Part shown: positions 59,256 through 64,000 of the stretch, one piece after another
How positions within the stretch are numbered: the first letter of the stretch is position 1
Layout of the letters: every line of letters starts with the position of its first letter
Assembly: GCA_033439685.1 (NCBI GenBank)
Contig: JAUEDM010000003.1
Location: 278,001 to 342,000, forward strand
Direction of reading: 5' to 3'
Length of the DNA: 64,000 nt
Source: Apodospora peruviana
Taxonomy: Eukaryota; Ascomycota; Sordariomycetes; Sordariales; Lasiosphaeriaceae
Made by a program: the position numbers and the translations under genes
The notes under the pieces: model-generated
Databases searched by the model: none
The model's input: the letters and a program-made list of their open reading frames with translations, nothing else
What the model was told of the DNA's origin: nothing

Positions 59256-59823
59256 TGAAGGTGGGGTGTCAGGTTTGCTCGGGAGTGATTGTGCTGATTA
59301 GCCCTGGGGCTTCAGTGCTCGCCGGGCGCAGCTGCTCCCATTTCCCGGGGCACGCTCGCGACCTGGTGGAAGAACTGGTCCGTGCTCCCGCTGGAACAAC
59401 ACTGAGAACTCTCGAAGAGAACGAGACCAACAGGCCCCGAGCCCACCTATCCAATCCCAGGGATCACGAGTCCAGTCCCGTCCCGGGGCTGCACAAGACC
59501 TGGCTGGGCTTTTTACCGGGAAGCAAAGAAAGGCGGGCAGACAGGTGGAACCAAGCCCAGGCTCTCAGCCTCTCACTTTTTGGCCGCCTCCTGTCAACCC
59601 GTCTGAAAAGTGTGTTGAAGGCTAGAAGCTACGAATTCCGTTGGGTTTCTTAGTTCCTCCTCGACCTCATTCCAAGTCCGTCATCGGGCAAGGAGGTGAG
59701 GTAGCATCGCATCACATCAACAGATGAGGTGTGGCATGCAGTATTTCGGTCAACCCAACGTGTCCAGGTCCATTTATTACAGACAAGCCCCGTTCCATAC
59801 TCTACTCCGGATAGCTACCCGAT

Positions 59824-59843
59824 CCCCCCCCCCCCCCCCCCCC
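59824..59843. repeat. C20 homopolymer
   Basis: Twenty consecutive C. Runs of this length are prone to sequencing error, so the exact count is uncertain. Confidence 0.85.
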
Positions 59844-60021
59844 GAATGTTGATTGTTTATAATCTAATCCATATAATAATACTGGCGTGGACAACATGGT
59901 GAACGCCCGTCATTGTCTTTTTTCAAATCGAATGTATTCAGATTCGTTGGTGTGACCTGGAGCTTTAATCACATCAGGGTTCGTCGCATGCCCCTCAGAT
60001 CGACGGGAGGTGTACGTGGTT

Positions 60022-60039
60022 AAAAAAAAAAAAAAAAAA
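60022..60039. repeat. A18 homopolymer
   Basis: Eighteen consecutive A after TGGTT. It could be the trace of a retrotransposed sequence, but no source gene or target duplication is visible. Confidence 0.85.
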
Positions 60040-62597
60040 TGCGGGAGAGAGAGCGTTCGGTCGGCGAGCGAAACGCCGGCGACTCGGTTGTGTCGAGTTT
60101 GACAGGACCTGACTGCTTCTAGCTCGGGGCGCGGCGCTGCCAGCAGAACAGTCGAGACGAACGTCAGAATTTCCGTAGTTTCGATCACTTGCCGCTCCGC
60201 GGCTTCTGCGCTTTCCCCCTTTCGGCGACAGTTTAAATCCAAAACAACAAAAACCCAGCAGGGTGCCCTTTTTTCTGATTGGTCCGTTCAACAACATCTC
60301 ATCCACTTTGTACCTCAAGAACACTGTCAATCATGCGCACCCCACCATCGCAAGCAAAATGCTCTCTCGAATCTCGTCCCCCTCTGATTCTCGAGCTCGC
60401 CCTCGCCTAAGAAAATCTCGATCCCTCGGGGCTTCCCATTCTTCTCCCGTTTCTCTTCTCCCACTCTGCCACACCAGATGGAGATGGCGCCGAGACTTGG
60501 GATGGTATCTCAATTTTTACCATAATTTTCTGACGCCGACAAGGTGTTTAGAATGCGCGTGCAATGTTGACTTTGTAAAATTTGACCAGGGCCGGTCATG
60601 ATGGTCGGATTGTTTTTGTTTCTGGCAAACGCGATTTCGATCGTGTTCTTCGGTCGATTGAAGCCCCAATCCCCCGCAGGCGCATCCGCAATAACATGCC
60701 ATCCACCCCTGCTTGACCCTGTCAAAAGTAATGCATTTTGATCAGCTATCTGTCATGCTTCTTTTCGTACTCTTTTATTTCCAGATTTCAGCTACAGCAA
60801 TGGTGGTTTCCGGGGTTGTGCTCAAAGTCTCGATTTCTGAGGTTGCGGTTTTGAAGCTATCTCACCTCTCTCACCCCGCTCCGCTCGCTCGACTCGATCA
60901 TCCCATCACTCTCCCAGTCGCTCACCCATCGCACCCTTTCACACACGTCAACACTAGCTCGCTTTTTTGTTGTGCTTTCTCTCCTATTGATGAATAGTGC
61001 TTTGAATAATCGTCTGGACATTCTGTTATTCGTTTCCAATGCTTCGTTGGACCTTTCCAACTGCACATTCGTCCGAAAAGCCGGGATGTCGTATCAATTC
61101 TGCATGGGCACACGCGATTCCCTGTTACCCGACCACAACCCAACCCATTTTCAGGGGTTCTCTATCGAATCAATGAACTACATGACGCCCATACGTGTGC
61201 ATACAGCTATTCATCGTCGTCAGTGGGTGGTACCTTGCGCTTTGCCGCGTGGCAGCGAGCGAATGGGCATGTTTCCACAAAGGAGGGTAAGAGACTTCAG
61301 GTTGTCAACCTCGCCACCTATCACCAAGCAGCTTCTGACTGGTGCAATCCGGAAAGAGGTATTTTGTGACTGACCAGTGCTGTGTGCTTCGTCGACAGTG
61401 ATGAGATCAGGGACGCTTTAGGCTGACAAGATGCCGTTAACTTCTCCGTCACATGTCTAAAGCATATCCTGACCGTCCCGAGGGAAACAAACTGAAGAGT
61501 CCAGGAAAATAGTGCTAGCCACGGTGACTTACAGCTTCTTCGTTAAGAGGTTATTGCCCGGCGGTTGTCGTCATCTGTATCTTTTGAGGTTTTGAAAATT
61601 GTATCCCAATTCTACTATTTGTGAACTTGATGCGCTTTCACTTCCAGGTTCATTGTTGATTATTATCCGACAACCGCATTCTCACTTCACATCTCTTTGT
61701 GTCCCGATCCTATCCAAGTTGCCTGTTATCAGTTATAGATACTGGCCTGCATACTCGGAGTTCGATGCTCTGCTAGCATAAAAGATACACGAGGCGGATT
61801 ATATGTAGAGGTAGAGGATAGCTGGCACCGACTCGGTACTCTACGGCGGGATTAGGGAGATGGCCTGATACAGGTATGCAATAGCAGCGGCATCCATATT
61901 CCATTCTTATGCTCATATAATTTCTTCTTTTTGGGTCCTGAATGACTGACCTTGTCAGTTCTAGTGCGAAGTGACACTTTTATTCATAGAACTAACTACT
62001 TGTCGTTCTTAGTCCGACTCCCGTACAGACCGGTGAACTTTATTTTTAACCATACTACTGACTCCCTCTACTACTGAAGTAGCAGTGGCGCGACATCTCC
62101 ACAAAATAAAGCCCTCCCCACACCGTTGACGATGTTCTGTTTTCCCGTCAACAGTCCCGACCCTCTTGAATAATTCCAATCACAACTCATCTCAGTACCA
62201 TAACAATCAACTACAGCTATTTTTGTTAAATATATATATACTCTGACCGTCTCGAAAGAGAGGATGTGCTCCAGACTTTCTCTGACATAGCTCACCCGGT
62301 CTGTCGATCATAACATTGGCGGAAGGACGAAACATTCCAAGGAACAAAACAAACCAAAGATTATAGATTATATTTGAACATGTGGTGAGATCTGAGTACG
62401 AGGGAGAGCAGTTTGCCCAGATGGTCATACATAAAACTAATCAATGGTCTGAATACCGGTCGTTTCGAAAGCATTGCCGTACTTCCAAATTCTCCTGAAG
62501 CCATTCCTGTGCGATGCCCATAGAGAGCTTTAAGCATGTCAGCCCATCGAGCCTCCACAACAGGCTCCACAGGTCCTCCGCCTGCCCAACAGTAGTC

Positions 62598-62756
62598 GCC
62601 CGCATGGCTCAGTGGTATATATATATAATATTATATATGTAATATTATATATATAGCGCATTACTAATAACTCTTGTTGAATATCTAGCTTGAATCATCA
62701 ACAAGATGATATATAGGTCAATGATGAGGTCGTCAGTTCGATTCTAGCTGTGGGCA
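62598..62756 (+). pseudogene. tRNA-like gene interrupted by two self-complementary AT-rich insertions
   Basis: The acceptor strands GCCCGCA (62598-62604) and TGTGGGC (62749-62755) pair over all seven positions, one as G-T, and are followed by an A at the discriminator place. The A box TGGCTCAGTGG and the B-box core AGTTCGATTC are present. The anticodon stem CATTA (62659-62663) pairs with TGATG. The loop CTAATAA reads as anticodon AAT (Ile), but the body could derive from another isoacceptor such as Thr. The D loop is split by about 40 bp of TA-rich palindromic DNA (62616-62655). The anticodon loop carries an intron-like insertion of about 50 bp with 9-bp inverted arms (62672-62680 and 62698-62706). 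The T stem has one mismatch and the D stem is broken, so a decayed gene is more likely than an active one. Confidence 0.6.
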
Positions 62757-63297
62757 CTGAATATAATTTTTGTATCCCGGCCTAAATTCGTCGCGTTTGC
62801 TGTATGTATGCTCTATGCTCAGTGTTTTCTCTTTTAATTCGTTTTGGTATGCTACGTACGGTATCGGACAGTGGCAAAGAATCTTGCTGCTTCTTTTGCC
62901 ATGCCCAATCTCATTATCTCCCATTACCGGCTACCGAGTTTACCATGTCCATGTGCTCCGATACTACCCATAAAAGAAAGCAACCGGAAACTTCCCTCTC
63001 CAAACATGAGAGTTGAGACACCCCTGTTAGAAAATGCCTCCATTGCATGAATGCCCGGTGCAGATGGATGACATGCTGCGAGGCAGACATCCCGAATCCA
63101 TGAGACACGTTACGTGTATCCTAAATCGACACAAGCAAAAGTCAAATGTCTATGTCCAGCTGAGCAATGCAATTTCCCGTGCTTCATCAAACGGATATCA
63201 CTGAACAAAAGAAACCTGAACGCCGCCGCTATGCTCCCACAAACGATGACGAGTTAGTTACACCAATATACTCCCTGCCGAGCATCCAACCCACCAA

Positions 63298-64000
63298 TTA
63301 TGCCTTGCCGGCGTTGGTAGCCTGCGGCGCCAGGCTATTGAGGCCCAGTGTGCCGCGATCTCTGCCCGTGACGATTTGCCTCATCCGCGCGACCAATTTC
63401 GCGTTCTTTGACTTCTTTCCCTCGCCAGTGGTCAAGAGGTCCTGAAACCACTTCTCCTCGGCACCAGTCAGCGGCAAGCTGGCTAGTTCCTTGCCCCTGG
63501 GGCCGGCAGCCAGCGGGTCGTCAACGACCGACAATACTAGCTTCTCGAAGAGCTGTTGCCGGGTATGTTCGGGATATGAGCGTGAGAAGCTCAGTGCCTC
63601 GGTGATGTTCGTTTGCGCATACGCGCCAAAGAGAAGTTCCAGCGCCTCGGATGTCTTAAAGACCGGCTGGGTAGCGTGGTAGTACGCCAGCGCCAGGCTG
63701 TAGTCGTGGGCATCGGCGTCAGCATGGCGCACCAGGGTAACGACAATCTCGTCAGCAAACTCGGAGGGAAGAGAGGGGTGGGCGAGATGCTCCAGCGCAA
63801 ACTATGGCAGCAGCACGTTAGCAACCGAAATAGGGTTAGAGCTCCCTGTCTCGACAAACCCACCTTGAACTCCTTGCGATCCATATGCCACAAACCCCTC
63901 ATAAGGATTTGGTACTTCTGGGGCAAGCAGGATTCCTCGGCAAGCGCCTCGGCAAGCTGTGATCGCGTCCCCCGAATGCCGTCGTAATCGAGAAGCAGGT
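63298..64000 (-). CDS. ELYS: ELYS-like nuclear pore assembly protein (5' partial)
   Basis: Exons 63801-63298 and 64000-63864 are joined over a 62-bp intron (GTGGGT..CATAG); the 5' part lies beyond the window. The visible 212 residues read LLLDYDGIRGTRSQLAEALA, then SCLPQKYQILMRGLWHMDRK, EFKFALEHLAHPSLPSEF, and further helices with YYHATQPVFKTSEALELLFG. This is the alpha-helical ELYS domain found in short fungal members such as S. pombe Ely5. These proteins sit at the nuclear pore near the Nup107-160 (Y) complex and help pore assembly. The C-terminus ends soon after the helical domain (TLGLNSLAPQATNAGKA), as in the short fungal type, without a long AT-hook tail. Confidence 0.85.

Larger units (their letters stand above)
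59049..63297. other. H1 promoter and gene-poor region up to the ELYS-like gene
   Basis: 4.2 kb holding the H1 promoter at its left end, a C20 run (59824-59843), an A18 run (60022-60039) and a tRNA-like relic (62598-62756). ORFs up to 138 codons have no recognisable content. The ELYS-like gene ends into it, so its 3' UTR lies at the right end. Confidence 0.5.

Overview
The window is nuclear DNA of a filamentous ascomycete, most likely a Sordariomycete. The evidence is short introns (about 55-80 bp, GT..AG), small intergenic distances in the left half, the set and spelling of the proteins (Pac2-type WOPR regulator, linker histone H1 with an AKP-rich tail, ELYS-like nucleoporin, fungal TIGR02452 PARG-like protein), and interspersed words such as TACCTAGGTA and TACGGAGTAC that I associate with this class. 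The species cannot be named from the sequence. Nothing looks bacterial or viral, there is no CRISPR array, and I see no transposon or RIP-degraded AT-rich block. Gene models were built by hand from splice-site consensus and reading frame; every complete model keeps its frame across all exons.

Left half, 1-29.3 kb, is gene-dense with 11 genes: the 3' end of an unrecognised acidic protein (+), UTP22 (-), SKI3 (+), RMI1 (-), VPS51 (+), NIF3 (-), BOL2/FRA2 (+), a CorA-like transporter (+), CFT2 (-), SEC24 (+) and the WOPR regulator PAC2 (-). Strands mostly alternate, so there are several divergent promoters (UTP22/SKI3, RMI1/VPS51, NIF3/BOL2, CFT2/SEC24). Most are housekeeping genes: rRNA processing, RNA decay, mRNA 3' ends, genome stability, and vesicle traffic at the ER (SEC24) and Golgi (VPS51).

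Right half, 29.3-64 kb, is gene-poor with five genes: mitochondrial asparaginyl-tRNA synthetase (-), a PARG-like protein (+), an unrecognised 744-residue NPF/proline-rich protein (-), linker histone H1 (-) and the 3' part of an ELYS-like nucleoporin (-). A stretch of about 15 kb without a supportable gene lies directly upstream of PAC2. Further gaps of 4.6 kb and 4.2 kb follow. These gaps hold simple repeats, a strong G-quadruplex motif, repeated palindromic words and one tRNA-like relic carrying two self-complementary insertions.

I found no cluster that reads as a single new defence or biosynthetic system. The strongest leads are the giant gene-free region upstream of PAC2 (compare the known very long promoter of Candida WOR1), an in-frame upstream start that adds a mitochondrial-type presequence to NIF3, the altered active-site signature of the PARG-like protein, and the interrupted tRNA-like gene.
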